A stretch of DNA of 64,000 nt from Metabacillus litoralis (GTDB lineage: Bacteria > Bacillota > Bacilli > Bacillales > Bacillaceae), in NCBI RefSeq assembly GCF_007994985.1, contig NZ_VOQF01000007.1:353977-417976 (forward strand), in the 5' to 3' direction. The notes under the pieces were generated by a model. That model was not told the DNA's origin and searched no databases. It saw only the letters and a list, made by a program, of their open reading frames with translations. The translations under genes were made by a program, and so were the position numbers. Of the stretch, positions 37,449 through 46,975 are shown piece after piece (the first letter of the stretch is position 1; the number at the start of each line of letters is the position of its first letter).

Positions 37449-37588
37449 TTTTGCTGCCTCCTATTCAATAACCTGAAAATAAGTCTGATTCATTTTACCA
37501 ATCGCTCCTATTAAGTTTTATAGAGCCTTTGTTATAATAAAAATAATGATAAAGAGTATATTATTCCCATAAGAAAGGACGAACAAAC

Positions 37589-38110
37589 ATGATTTATCCT
37601 TACAAAGATAAAAGCCCAAAAATATCAGATTCAGCTTTTATTGCTGATTATGTAACGATCACTGGAGATGTTGTTATTGGTGATGAAACAAGCATATGGT
37701 TTCAATCAGTGATAAGAGGTGATGTAGCACCTACAATTATTGGTGATCGAGTGAATATTCAAGATCTGTGTTGCTTACATCAAAGTCCCAATAAACCACT
37801 TATTATTGAAAATGATGTGACTATTGGTCATAGTGTAATCTTACACAGTTCAATTATTCGTGAAAAGGCTTTGATCGGTATGGGTTCTATTATTTTAGAC
37901 GGAGCAGAAATTGGAGAAGGAGCCTTTATTGGAGCAGGCAGTCTTGTTCCGCCAGGTAAAAAGATTCCTCCCAACTCACTAGCACTAGGAAGACCTGCAA
38001 AAGTTGTTAGAACTTTAACAATTGATGATTTACATGACATGGATCGTATTCGTCAAGAATATGTTGAAAAAGGGAAGTATTACAAATCTCTTCAGAAAAC
38101 AACGAAGTAA
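37589..38110 (+). CDS. ytoA: Gamma-carbonic-anhydrase-like left-handed beta-helix protein
   Basis: A 173-residue protein of hexapeptide repeats (for example IGDETSIWF, IGDRVNIQD, IGEGAFIGA), forming a left-handed beta-helix trimer. The three metal-binding His candidates are in CLHQSP, TIGHSVIL and ILHSS, and the conserved Arg is in VIRGDVAP. These fit the gamma carbonic anhydrase set, though many bacterial members are of untested activity. Position matches B. subtilis ytoA. Divergent from ytpA. Confidence 0.9.
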   Translation: MIYPYKDKSPKISDSAFIADYVTITGDVVIGDETSIWFQSVIRGDVAPTIIGDRVNIQDLCCLHQSPNKPLIIENDVTIGHSVILHSSIIREKALIGMGSIILDGAEIGEGAFIGAGSLVPPGKKIPPNSLALGRPAKVVRTLTIDDLHDMDRIRQEYVEKGKYYKSLQKTTK

Positions 38111-38118
38111 TAATTAAC

Positions 38119-38147
38119 ATGGCAATTGGTTAATCCAATTGCCTTTC
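38119..38147 (+). terminator. Terminator of ytoA
   Basis: GGCAATTGG-TTAAT-CCAATTGCC, a perfect 9-bp stem, followed by TTTCGTTT. Confidence 0.88.
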
Positions 38148-38152
38148 GTTTA

Positions 38153-38266
38153 CTAAATTGTACTAATCACCACACCAATAATGGTACCACCCTCTGAATG
38201 AACATACACGTTATTTCCATGATTGTTTATGAAATTGTCATAAACTCTCCTTCTCAATCTATTCAC
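38153..38266 (-). pseudogene. Possible remnant of a small protein gene
   Basis: A 37-codon stretch on the minus strand reads VNRLRRRVYDNFINNHGNNV and ends GGTIIGVVISTI. The balanced composition and VYVHSEGG turn look like a small beta-barrel protein fragment, but the only start (GTG 38266) has no ribosome site and the piece is very short. I do not recognise a family with certainty. Confidence 0.25.
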
Positions 38267-38575
38267 AAATCTCTATATAACTTTCTTCAAATAGTCATAA
38301 TTATAGAAAGACTACTAAATTCTTTAATGGTCTGTTAATTTTTTTGAATACCGAATAAAACTCCTAATGTCCAATTATCGATCTAGGAGTTACATTCCCA
38401 TTGTGCGTAGTGATTGATGTGAATGATTATATTAAACACAGGGTAACCTTTTATTTAAATAACATTAACTTTGTGAAAATTATGTGAAGGAATATTTTAC
38501 AATTTCTTATTATTAACTAAATATTTCTGAACTAAAATAGTATAAGAGAGGTTAACTAAAGGAGTGTCTAAATCA

Positions 38576-39130
38576 ATGAAAACAAAGCTTATCTCCAACA
38601 TGTATGATTTTGAATGCAAGCTTTTTCGAAGTGTAAATCAATTGTATGACCAAAAGCTATTGAATTTCTATTTTCGCAATATAACACATCTTGGAGGCGC
38701 CATTGCCACAATAGCCATCACTTTGAGCATCATTATTTTCTCTAGAGGTCATATTCAAGCAACAGCTATTGCAAGTGCAACAGCACTACTTATTAGTCAT
38801 CTTCCTGTTGCATTGGTTAAAAAGCTCTATCCGCGTAAAAGACCTTATATCTCACTTATTGAAACAAAGGTCCCAGCTAATCCATTAGAGGATCATTCTT
38901 TTCCATCAGGCCATACGACGGCGATTTTTTCGGTTATTATACCCTTTATCTTATATATGCCTCAATTGACTATGATATTAATTCCTCTTGGAGTAAGCAT
39001 AGGCTTATCAAGAATGTATTTAGGACTTCATTACCCTTCAGATGTTTTAGCTGGATGTTTACTTGGAAGCTCTTCAGGCTTTCTAACATACACTATACTA
39101 ACTGAATTATTCTATACTGCTCCAATATGA
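38576..39130 (+). CDS. PAP2-family membrane phosphatase
   Basis: A 184-residue integral membrane phosphatase with about five helices. The three PAP2 motifs are present: KKLYPRKRPY, FPSGHTTA and SRMYLGLHYPSDVLAG, which supply the Lys/Arg, the acid His and the nucleophile His. ATG 38576 lies 11 bases after GGAG; an in-frame GTG at 38564 overlaps that site. Substrates could be undecaprenyl pyrophosphate, phosphatidylglycerol phosphate or phosphatidate. The glycosyltransferase that follows 73 bp later is probably co-transcribed, pointing to lipid or envelope metabolism. Confidence 0.88.
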   Translation: MKTKLISNMYDFECKLFRSVNQLYDQKLLNFYFRNITHLGGAIATIAITLSIIIFSRGHIQATAIASATALLISHLPVALVKKLYPRKRPYISLIETKVPANPLEDHSFPSGHTTAIFSVIIPFILYMPQLTMILIPLGVSIGLSRMYLGLHYPSDVLAGCLLGSSSGFLTYTILTELFYTAPI

Positions 39131-39203
39131 GTGAACTGCTCTAAATAACCATTAGTCATATTTGCAAATACGATTCACTTATAAGTGTAACCGGGGGGAT
39201 TCG

Positions 39204-40346
39204 ATGAAAATAGCTATTTTCACAGATACTTTTGCACCTGATGTTAATGGAGTTGCACGTACATTAAAACGACTTACTGACTACTTAGAAAAAAACAATT
39301 ATGAATTTCGAGTTTTTGCACCTGAAAGTACAAAAGAATCAATGTTTTCAAGTCATATTCATCGTTTCACAAGCTTACCTTTTTTTTTATATCCAGAATG
39401 TAGGCTGGCATTACCAAATATGCTACAAGTCAAAGCAGAGCTACAAAGCTTCAGGCCTGATTTAATTCATGTCGCAACACCTTTTAATATTGGAGTATGT
39501 GGTTTACATTACGCTAAAAAATTAAATATCCCTATTGTTGGATCTTATCACACTGATTTTGATCAATACCTTGAATATTATGATCTTCAATTTTTATCAA
39601 AAGTTTTATGGAAATATATGCATTGGTTTCATAAACCACATCGCAAAATCTTTGTTCCCTCTAATGAAACGTTAGAGCAATTAAAGAGAAAAGGCTTTTC
39701 TAAACTACGTATATGGGGTAGAGGTGTAGACTGCAATTTATTTCATCCGAATTATTCCCATAATGAAGTTCGCCATAACTATAAGATTAAAGAAAAGTTT
39801 GTTTTAACATATGTAGGAAGATTAGCTCCGGAGAAAGATATTGATACACTAATGAATATCACAAATCAGCTTCCTGATTCAATTAAAAATGATGTACATT
39901 GGTTAATTGTAGGAGATGGTCCATCAAAAGAGGAGATGAAGAAAAAAGCACCAAATAACATGACTTTTGCAGGGTATTTGAAAGGTACTGAGCTGGCAAA
40001 AATATATGCATCCTCAGATTTGTTTATTTTTCCTTCTCCAACAGAAACATTCGGAAATGTCGTACTAGAAGCATTAGCATCTGGAACACCTGTAATAGCA
40101 TCTAATTCTGGCGGAGTTAAAAATATTATCCAACACGAAAAAACCGGCTACCTTTGCGAACCTAAAAATGTCACAGAATTCCAAGAACGTATTTCAGAAT
40201 TACTACTAAACAAAGCACTACGAGAAAATATGAAAAAAGAAGCCCGACAATACGCATTAACTCAAACATGGGACCATATTTTCGAAGAATTGCTAAAAGA
40301 ATATGAAGACGCAATAACAGAAAAAGATCAGTTTAGATATGCTTAA
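39204..40346 (+). CDS. GT4-family glycosyltransferase (glycolipid mannosyl/glucosyltransferase-like)
   Basis: A 380-residue GT-B glycosyltransferase. The N-terminal TDTFAPDVNGVARTLKRL motif and the C-terminal donor-binding FPSPTETFGNVVLEALASG, with the family's E-x7-E pair, define the GDP-mannose/UDP-glucose:lipid group (MgtA-like). ATG 39204 follows CGGGGGGA; the TTG at 39162 has no site. It follows a PAP2 phosphatase. Sugar and acceptor are not determined by sequence. Confidence 0.88.
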   Translation: MKIAIFTDTFAPDVNGVARTLKRLTDYLEKNNYEFRVFAPESTKESMFSSHIHRFTSLPFFLYPECRLALPNMLQVKAELQSFRPDLIHVATPFNIGVCGLHYAKKLNIPIVGSYHTDFDQYLEYYDLQFLSKVLWKYMHWFHKPHRKIFVPSNETLEQLKRKGFSKLRIWGRGVDCNLFHPNYSHNEVRHNYKIKEKFVLTYVGRLAPEKDIDTLMNITNQLPDSIKNDVHWLIVGDGPSKEEMKKKAPNNMTFAGYLKGTELAKIYASSDLFIFPSPTETFGNVVLEALASGTPVIASNSGGVKNIIQHEKTGYLCEPKNVTEFQERISELLLNKALRENMKKEARQYALTQTWDHIFEELLKEYEDAITEKDQFRYA

Positions 40347-40412
40347 ATACCTCATGAAATCATTACATTAATCGGGGACAAATAATCACTGCAAAAAGTA
40401 AATTACAAAGAT

Positions 40413-40456
40413 ACAAGCGTGAATTCACGTACGAATTCACGCTTGTTATTTTTTCG
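40413..40456 (+). terminator. Terminator of the PAP2-glycosyltransferase unit
   Basis: ACAAGCGTGAATTC-ACGTAC-GAATTCACGCTTGT, a perfect 14-bp stem, followed by TATTTTTTCG. A hairpin with a related AGCGTGAA arm is at 60482-60522. Confidence 0.9.
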
Positions 40457-40740
40457 ATAAATTAACCGGACTGGATTGGATTGAGGATTGGATAAAAACT
40501 TGCAAACAAACTTATGGTGACAATATTTTTTATTGACAATAGAGCTAGGAGAATGATTTAAAAGTATGAAATCAACATATACAATTATTAGAATATTTAA
40601 CAGGATTGGGACGTCTGGTTGAATGTGAGTAGATCATTTTTTGCAGGGATCCATTATATGTTTAATAAGAAAATCTGAAAAAACAAGTGAATTAATCACA
40701 ATGATTCACCTTTTTTTAAACACCCCAATAACTTAGTTAT
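40457..40740. other. Non-coding stretch between terminator and class I palindrome
   Basis: No ORF with a ribosome site. A second hairpin, GTGAAT...ATTCAC followed by TTTTTTT, lies at about 40687-40717 and may be another terminator with no gene before it, suggesting decayed sequence. Confidence 0.4.
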
Positions 40741-40771
40741 TGAAGTTATTGGAGTTTGTTGTTTATAGTGA

Positions 40772-40890
40772 AATGGAGCGGAAGACACTTGACTCCTGCG
40801 GGTGCAGAAAAAAGGTCAAGACCCCACAGGCGAAGCCGAGGAGGCTTGACTTCCTCCCCGCGGAAAGCAAGTGTCTGCAGCGAAATGTAA
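40772..40890. repeat. Class I palindromic repeat, full copy
   Basis: Outer arms GACACTTG (40784-40791) and CAAGTGTC (40868-40875), inner arms GTCAAG (40815-40820) and CTTGAC (40845-40850), and a GCGGG/CCCGC pair. The same architecture with compensatory changes occurs at 52800-52910. It lies downstream of the RDD gene on the minus strand. Confidence 0.88.
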
Positions 40891-40989
40891 CGAACCAGTT
40901 ACTACTAACAAATAAATTCAGAAGCAACAAAGTCAAAAAGCATTTTTTTCAGCAAAAGAACAATACCCCAAAGTGCATTGTCCCAAAAA

Positions 40990-41802
40990 TCACAACTCAA
41001 ATTCCCACTCATCCTTTAAAATCAAATAAAGAATCAATAAGTTATTTTCAACTTCTTCATTTGTTTTCCCAATAACATCCATACCAATTTTGGGAAACAC
41101 AATATTTCCAATTCTCTCTGTTAATTGCATCTTTTCATCTACTGGTAATTGCAAAATACGATTACTATAAACCTTGAGCAATTCCCATTCCTTTGATGTT
41201 AACGATTTTAATGCCCATTCCTCAATCACAAGATCTTCTTTTCTCAGACCCTTCCTAGCAATTTCCTTCTCAATTGGTGAAAGCTTCTTACTATTTTTAG
41301 CTTTTCTTTCATGAATAACAATTGTACCCGCAACTATATCTCCAACTCTTTTATGTTTTGAGTGAAAGAAAATCATAATCATTCCCAATAAATAATTTGC
41401 TGGTAGGGTATCAATTATTCTTAATAAATTTCTAATAAAACTAGATAATAAAGTTAAGCTATGTCCATTATCCTGAATAACACGTATTCCTATCATTTTC
41501 TTACCTAATGTTTTTCCACCATAAAAGAACTCAAGCGCAAAAAAGTAGCCCCAATTTAAAACGAAAAGAACAATGATGGTAATGGCAAATGGATAGGAAT
41601 AGAATTCATACATAAAAATAAACTCAACAGGCATATCGTACATCAGGATAAATGTTCCAATCAGTATCAACACACTAACGATCGTTAAAATAAGATGATC
41701 AATTAGTAGTGCTGCCGTCCTACTTCCTAACCCGGCAGGTTGAAATTTTAATGAAACATATTCAGGTGTTTTTATATCAACATGTTGCTGCAACATACTC
41801 AC
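40990..41802 (-). CDS. RDD-family membrane protein
   Basis: A 270-residue protein with an RDD domain: RTAALLIDHLILTIV near residue 28, then GKTLGKKMIGIRVI near 118. Three to four membrane helices are followed by a soluble C-terminus of about 100 residues. RDD proteins have been linked to Na+/H+ or Li+ exchange in some bacteria, but here the context is a MoxR/DUF58 cluster in which RDD genes are common. The start may be GTG 41802 or ATG 41796; neither has a strong ribosome site. Divergent from the SpoIIM-like gene. Confidence 0.82.
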   Translation of the reverse strand: MSMLQQHVDIKTPEYVSLKFQPAGLGSRTAALLIDHLILTIVSVLILIGTFILMYDMPVEFIFMYEFYSYPFAITIIVLFVLNWGYFFALEFFYGGKTLGKKMIGIRVIQDNGHSLTLLSSFIRNLLRIIDTLPANYLLGMIMIFFHSKHKRVGDIVAGTIVIHERKAKNSKKLSPIEKEIARKGLRKEDLVIEEWALKSLTSKEWELLKVYSNRILQLPVDEKMQLTERIGNIVFPKIGMDVIGKTNEEVENNLLILYLILKDEWEFEL

Positions 41803-41910
41803 TACTTTCTTGGATATTTTTCCCTAATATGGTTTCTATTTTTCTATAATATCACTATAATTAAATAGGTAAAGTGATATATACATATATTTAGATAAGA
41901 AGGTGGAACG

Positions 41911-42882
41911 ATGAATATCAAGCAGTTTATGAAACAACATCGAGATGACTGGAAGCAGCTTGAACAGCTTATCTCTTTATTAAGTAAAAAAAGGCGTTCA
42001 TTGACTGGTAATGATATCGAGCAATTTAATCGCCTATATCAAAAAACAGCGCAAAACCTTTCATACAGCCAAACTTATTTTCCTACAGAAGATGTTACAA
42101 CATATTTAAATGGACTTGTTTCTAAAGCTCATAATTTATTGTATAAAGACCAAACTTCAAGTATTAAACAATTTCGGTATTTTTTTAGTACGACATTTAT
42201 CGGACTATTTTTAAAGCAATGGAAGTTTGTGATCATTGCTATGCTTTTATTTATATTAGGAGCAGTAGGAAGCTATTTTTCAGTTTTAAATGATTCACTT
42301 AACATCTATTCCATTTTACCTGCTGATATCGCTCAAGGAGTTGATCCAGAAAGCTTAGGTGATCATGATGGAGCAGTAGATTCACCTTTTATGTCTGCCA
42401 CCATTATGACAAATAATATACAGGTTGCTATATTAGCTTTTGCTGGTGGTATAACCTTTGGAATTTTAACTGTTTATCTATTAATCTACAATGGAATTAT
42501 CATAGGTGCTTTAGCTGCTTTGTTTTGGCAGCATGATAAAGCATATGACTTTTGGGCATATATAGTTCCACACGGGATGATCGAGCTTACTGCCATTTTT
42601 ATTGCGGGAGGAGCAGGCTTGTTAATGGGATATAAGCTTTTTGTCCCTGGTCCATATACAAGAGCATATCAGCTCAAACAACAAGCTAAACATTCTGTAC
42701 AATTATTACTTGGAACCATTCCGTTATTTGTTATCGCTGGGATTATTGAAGGATATATCACACCTGCTCCTATTTCATTAGAAGCAAAATATATTGTTGC
42801 TCTATTAACTGTTTTCGGACTAGTATTTTATGTTTTAATCGGAAGATCACTTCTTGAACGTAAAAAATTGACTAATCTATAA
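41911..42882 (+). CDS. SpoIIM-like (stage II sporulation protein M family) membrane protein
   Basis: A 323-residue polytopic protein of the DUF95/SpoIIM family. It has about 110 soluble N-terminal residues, then five or more helices, with FIPGPYTRAY-like (KLFVPGPYTRAYQLK) and PHGMIELTAIFIAGGAGL segments typical of the family. Longer than SpoIIM itself (about 215), so it is a paralogue, not the engulfment protein. It is divergent from the RDD gene by 108 bp and runs tail to tail into the DUF58 gene with a six-base overlap. Function unknown. Confidence 0.85.
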   Translation: MNIKQFMKQHRDDWKQLEQLISLLSKKRRSLTGNDIEQFNRLYQKTAQNLSYSQTYFPTEDVTTYLNGLVSKAHNLLYKDQTSSIKQFRYFFSTTFIGLFLKQWKFVIIAMLLFILGAVGSYFSVLNDSLNIYSILPADIAQGVDPESLGDHDGAVDSPFMSATIMTNNIQVAILAFAGGITFGILTVYLLIYNGIIIGALAALFWQHDKAYDFWAYIVPHGMIELTAIFIAGGAGLLMGYKLFVPGPYTRAYQLKQQAKHSVQLLLGTIPLFVIAGIIEGYITPAPISLEAKYIVALLTVFGLVFYVLIGRSLLERKKLTNL

Positions 42883-44235
42883 AATCCCTTGATTCATCAT
42901 TGAAATATAGTTGGAAACTGCTACAGTTGCAAGGTTCTCCTCTTTTGCTTCCACCATTTGGAGGCCTTGCTTTTCCCATTTTATTTTTTCGCGCTTCTTA
43001 AAAAGCTGTTGCTGCTGAGCAACGCTTTTTTTCATTGCTTTTTGTACATCAGATGGCACAGCTCTCACTTCATTCAACAAAAATTCATCTTCGATACCTA
43101 ACATTAAAAACAAATGACGTTTACGTAATCGTTTTAAATAAACTAGTGCACTTTCTTCATGTAGAAAGGTTTGAACATCACTAAATAATAGTAGTAAGCT
43201 CCTCTTCTTTTGTACCGTCTGTAAATATGTTAAAACAGCAGCATAATTTGACTCTGAAGCATCAACTTCTAGATTGTAAACTGCCTCAAGAATTGTTTGT
43301 AAATGTGCCATCCCTTTAGCAGGTGGTACATAAACCTTTACGTTCTTAGAAAAAGCTAGAACAGATACATAATCACCTTTTTGAAGAGCCGCTGCGATAA
43401 GTGTTAAGGCTGCCTCTAGCGCCTTTTCTAATCTGTTACTTTTCGAAAGCTCAACACCCATCATTCTTCCACAATCAATTAAAACTGTAATATACTTTCC
43501 ATGTTCAGGTTCATATTCATTTGTCATAACCTCTTGTAATTTAGCAGTCTGACGCCAATTTATTTTACGCGGATCATCCCCAACTACAAAGCTTCTAATC
43601 TTTGTAAATTCCCCACTACCGGTCTTATGTTTACGAACCTTCATTCCTTCGTGTAGTAAGAATTTCTGTGCACTTTCGAGATAATTTCTCGTTGACGTTA
43701 AATCTGGAATGACCTTAACTGTATGTTCTTGATGTGTTTTGGCTTGCCTTTCCCATAGCCCCAATAAACTTCTATATCTAATATAAATCTCTTTTACAGC
43801 ATACATACCTCTTACCTTTGCAATTGCCTTGTAAGAAGCAGTTGTTGAACTTTCTCCTTGGACAAATCCCATAATAGGAAAATCCTTTTGAAAGGATTGA
43901 GGAATTCCATCTATCACTCTAAACTTAACTTGATGTTTAGAGTGATTTGTTATATTGATTGAAATAGGATAAGAAATCCCTCTTTCCATTTCATCAGGAA
44001 TTCTGCGTTCAACAATGATTTGTTTAGTAGCTGGTATGAAAGCTAAATCTATTAAACTAAGCAATAAAAAAAACAGATTAATTAAGATTAACACAACCCA
44101 TGATACTTCCCAGATTGATAGAAGGAGCAATCCGCTAGATATTATCAGGAAAAAAGCAAGCAATTTCTTTGTAGGTAGGATTCCTTTATCTCGGAACAGG
44201 AGTCGCCCCCACAAGTTCTTCAATAATTTGATCAA
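42877..44235 (-). CDS. DUF58 protein (vWA-like)
   Basis: A protein of up to 452 residues. Two N-terminal membrane helices precede a DUF58 domain with the signature KINWRQTAKLQEV near residue 220, then a von Willebrand A-like region (VLIDCGRMM). The start is uncertain: TTG 44235, 44223 or 44214 are in frame, all inside the end of the moxR gene. It is in an operon with the MoxR ATPase, and such pairs are thought to act as chaperone and metal-site protein on envelope complexes. Its stop overlaps that of the SpoIIM-like gene. Confidence 0.85.
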   Translation of the reverse strand: MIKLLKNLWGRLLFRDKGILPTKKLLAFFLIISSGLLLLSIWEVSWVVLILINLFFLLLSLIDLAFIPATKQIIVERRIPDEMERGISYPISINITNHSKHQVKFRVIDGIPQSFQKDFPIMGFVQGESSTTASYKAIAKVRGMYAVKEIYIRYRSLLGLWERQAKTHQEHTVKVIPDLTSTRNYLESAQKFLLHEGMKVRKHKTGSGEFTKIRSFVVGDDPRKINWRQTAKLQEVMTNEYEPEHGKYITVLIDCGRMMGVELSKSNRLEKALEAALTLIAAALQKGDYVSVLAFSKNVKVYVPPAKGMAHLQTILEAVYNLEVDASESNYAAVLTYLQTVQKKRSLLLLFSDVQTFLHEESALVYLKRLRKRHLFLMLGIEDEFLLNEVRAVPSDVQKAMKKSVAQQQQLFKKREKIKWEKQGLQMVEAKEENLATVAVSNYISMMNQGIL

Positions 44236-45112
44236 CGGTTGTTCCCTCCAATTCTACATGTGGAGATAATTGAATTCGATGTCTTAAACTTGGCTTTGCA
44301 ACAATTTTAATATCATCTGGTGTGACATAATCTCGTCCTGATAGATACGCCCAAGCTTTTCCTGCTTTTCCTATTGAGATAGCAGCTCTAGTACTTGCTC
44401 CAAATTGTATTGAATCTGTCTCCCTCGTTCTTCTTACAAGTTGCATAATATAATCTAGAACACTATCACTCAAGGTTATTTGTTCGATCTCATTTCTTAT
44501 CATTAAAAATGTTTCCATATTGAGTATTTGTTTCAACGTACTTTTCATATCATTTTCCAATACTTGTTTCAGCACTTGCTTTTCGTCTTCAAAAGTTGGA
44601 AAGTCTATTAATAATTTAAATAAAAACCGATCTTGCTGTGCCTCTGGTAAAGGATATGTTCCCTCAAATTCAATTGGGTTTTGTGTAGCAACGACAAAGA
44701 ACATTTCTGATAATTGATAGGTTTCACCTTGAATGGTTACCTGCTTTTCTTCCATCGCTTCTAACAAAGCAGCTTGTGTTTTAGCAGGAGTTCGATTAAT
44801 TTCATCAGCTAACAGTACATTTGTGAAAATCGGTCCCTTCAAGGTTTGAAAAGAACCTTCCTTCATGTTATAAATTGTACTTCCAGTTATATCACTAGGA
44901 AGTAGATCAGGAGTAAATTGAATTCGGTTGTACTCTCCACCCAAAAGTCCTGCCAATGTTTTAACCATTTGTGTTTTACCTGTTCCTGGTACACCTTCTA
45001 TTAACACATGTCCACCAGCTAGAATAGAAGATAACAAAAGTTTAAGATTTAAATCTTGCCCAACTATTCGTTGTTCATATTTTTCAAATAAGGATGTTAA
45101 GTGTGAATTCAT
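44186..45112 (-). CDS. MoxR-family AAA+ ATPase
   Basis: A 308-residue MoxR AAA+ ATPase. Walker A is GVPGTGKT at residues 40-47, Walker B is LLADEINRT near 100-108, and the sensor 1 region is VVATQNPIEFEGTYPLPEAQ. It has a C-terminal lid (RHRIQLSPHVELEG). ATG overlaps the TGA of the DUF4350 gene (ATGA). MoxR ATPases commonly mature or regulate the DUF58 partner; the target here is unknown. Confidence 0.93.
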   Translation of the reverse strand: MNSHLTSLFEKYEQRIVGQDLNLKLLLSSILAGGHVLIEGVPGTGKTQMVKTLAGLLGGEYNRIQFTPDLLPSDITGSTIYNMKEGSFQTLKGPIFTNVLLADEINRTPAKTQAALLEAMEEKQVTIQGETYQLSEMFFVVATQNPIEFEGTYPLPEAQQDRFLFKLLIDFPTFEDEKQVLKQVLENDMKSTLKQILNMETFLMIRNEIEQITLSDSVLDYIMQLVRRTRETDSIQFGASTRAAISIGKAGKAWAYLSGRDYVTPDDIKIVAKPSLRHRIQLSPHVELEGTTVDQIIEELVGATPVPR

Positions 45113-46245
45113 CCTTCTTCCACCTCTTTCCTTAAGGTATCAAGTTTTTTAGACCATAGTAAATATTCTTGTTTCGTTAGCTTCTTTTTAGTTAGAGCTT
45201 CAGTTAAACCATCAAGAAAATTTTTAATTTCTTTGTTACTTTGCTGTTTCCACTTTCTTTCTAAATCACTAAATACATCTTCCCATGCTTTACTATATGG
45301 AATACTCCAATTCTCCTTAAGAAGTAACTTAACGAAATCTGCTTGTATCAATAAAGAATCATGATAATTCTTACTTCTAAGATACCATGCAGCTATAGCT
45401 TTAATTTTCTCATCACTAAATCTCACAGTCTCTTCTCTAGCTACTATAATAGGTCCAAATCGTTTTCCTTGGTACCATAGAAACAAGATAGTTATGATTA
45501 ATCCTTGTAATAGTAATACTAGAAACCATTTTGGATATACTGCAATAAATGAAGAGGAGTTTTGCTGTCCATGTGTATATTCATCAAAAAAATAATCCTC
45601 ACCATCAATGCTATTAATCAATGTCAAAATAAGAGATGTATGATCATCATTGATAATATTTCTATTCATTAACCATTCAGGACTAGTTGAAACAATAAAT
45701 TGACCTTCACCAAAAGAACGTTTCAAAGCTAGTACACCGTCAGATTTACTATGTAATAAAATTTTATCCTCATTATGAGCTTTAAGAGTTATACTAGAAT
45801 TCACTTCAGCCTTGTAGCTATTTCCTTGGTCGTCATAAATTGTTCCTTCTGGCAGTAATTCTTGATCAAAGATAACATTTACATCAAAAAAACCTTTAGG
45901 ATTTTGACTAAATAAAATAATCGTATTACCAGCTTCCATATAATTTTTATAAGCTTCCATTTCTTCTGTACTTGGCACAAAAGCTGGTTCAATCATCACG
46001 AGTACTTGATTTTCATCCTCTGCAGGAAGTAAATTAGGTGGTCTAGTCCAAGCAGTAACAGAGTTTGTTTCGTTTTCTAAATAAGTAAAAAATGCTTTTG
46101 TTCCTGTAGGGGAAGGTGAGTTTGAAACATAATTTTGATAATACTCTGGCTTTCCTGAGGCAAGGAAATAACTGCTAAATAAAATAATCAGTAAAAAAAG
46201 AGGAATGAGAACCCAATTTTTCATCTTTATAGATACATTTGCCAA
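45109..46245 (-). CDS. DUF4350 membrane protein
   Basis: A 378-residue protein with one helix at residues 13-30 and a second near 245, enclosing an extracytoplasmic DUF4350 domain of about 200 residues that resembles a GATase1/ThuA-like fold (the SVTAWTRPPNLLP and FSQNPKGFFD segments). The TTG start at 46245 follows GGGGTG six bases earlier and lies four bases after the DUF4129 stop. Function unknown; always found with MoxR/DUF58. Confidence 0.8.
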   Translation of the reverse strand: MANVSIKMKNWVLIPLFLLIILFSSYFLASGKPEYYQNYVSNSPSPTGTKAFFTYLENETNSVTAWTRPPNLLPAEDENQVLVMIEPAFVPSTEEMEAYKNYMEAGNTIILFSQNPKGFFDVNVIFDQELLPEGTIYDDQGNSYKAEVNSSITLKAHNEDKILLHSKSDGVLALKRSFGEGQFIVSTSPEWLMNRNIINDDHTSLILTLINSIDGEDYFFDEYTHGQQNSSSFIAVYPKWFLVLLLQGLIITILFLWYQGKRFGPIIVAREETVRFSDEKIKAIAAWYLRSKNYHDSLLIQADFVKLLLKENWSIPYSKAWEDVFSDLERKWKQQSNKEIKNFLDGLTEALTKKKLTKQEYLLWSKKLDTLRKEVEEG

Positions 46246-46248
46246 AGC

Positions 46249-46920
46249 TTACACCCCATTTCTCTCACCTTGCTCAGATAAATGATGATGAAATTCTTCA
46301 TCCTCAATTAAGTTTAAAACAATTTTCTTAAAATGATGATATTCTTCTTCCCCAATGATTCTTTCTCCATAAGTAACCTCGTCAAATAATTGAGCTAGAT
46401 TATAAAATTGGTTAGCCCATTGTTTATTTACTTTCATTAATTCATCATAATACTCCCAATTTGTTTTCCAAATTCTCGCTTTTAATAGATCCTTTTCATG
46501 AAAATAAAGGAGAAGTCCCAAGAACAAATGTCTCGTTGATAAATTGAACTCTCTCTGCAATTCCTGCCTCTCTGACTCTCTAAGATGCTTTTGATAGGAC
46601 CATTTCATTTCATCAATTGTTTGAAGTGGTTGATATTTCCTTAAGGCTCGTTTACGTTTTCCATTTCGGAAAATGATAAAAACAAATACACCTAAAAGTA
46701 GCAAAATCATGATAACAATTAAAGTTAATAAAACTTGACCACCAATTCCACTAGCAGGCTCTATCGTAGGAAAAAGACCCTCTAACCATTCAGATAACCA
46801 ATCTTCAACCGAATTCCACCATTTCTCAATAAAACCAGGAGGCTTCTCTTCATACACCAAATATTCCCGTTGATTTAAGATTTCCTGGAGTTCTTTTTTT
46901 GCTTTTTCATCATTTAGCAT
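46249..46920 (-). CDS. DUF4129 membrane protein
   Basis: A 223-residue protein with a single helix (about residues 62-86) and a cytoplasmic DUF4129 domain ending in the family motif QLFDEVTYGERII. An amphipathic stretch with WWNSVEDWLSEWLEGL precedes the helix. DUF4129 is often fused to transglutaminase domains in MoxR/DUF58 clusters; here it is alone. ATG follows GGGGGAG. Co-transcribed with DUF4350, MoxR and DUF58 genes. Confidence 0.82.
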   Translation of the reverse strand: MLNDEKAKKELQEILNQREYLVYEEKPPGFIEKWWNSVEDWLSEWLEGLFPTIEPASGIGGQVLLTLIVIMILLLLGVFVFIIFRNGKRKRALRKYQPLQTIDEMKWSYQKHLRESERQELQREFNLSTRHLFLGLLLYFHEKDLLKARIWKTNWEYYDELMKVNKQWANQFYNLAQLFDEVTYGERIIGEEEYHHFKKIVLNLIEDEEFHHHLSEQGERNGV

Positions 46921-46975
46921 CAGACTCCCCCCTCAGGTAATTAACCGATCCTCTTACATGTTAGAAGTCTTATTG

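Larger units (their letters stand above)
38111..38575. other. Intergenic region between ytoA and the PAP2 gene
   Basis: It contains the ytoA terminator (38119-38147), a 37-codon open stretch on the minus strand (38153-38266, listed separately), and a hairpin AACTCCTA/TAGGAGTT at about 38359-38391. Promoter elements for the PAP2 gene are not clear. Confidence 0.4.

Noticed and set aside
38181..38195. GGTACCACCCTCT resembling a reversed T-box core.
   Set aside because: Only the 12-base core matches; there is no stem I, specifier or terminator around it, and it lies in the small open stretch at 38153-38266.
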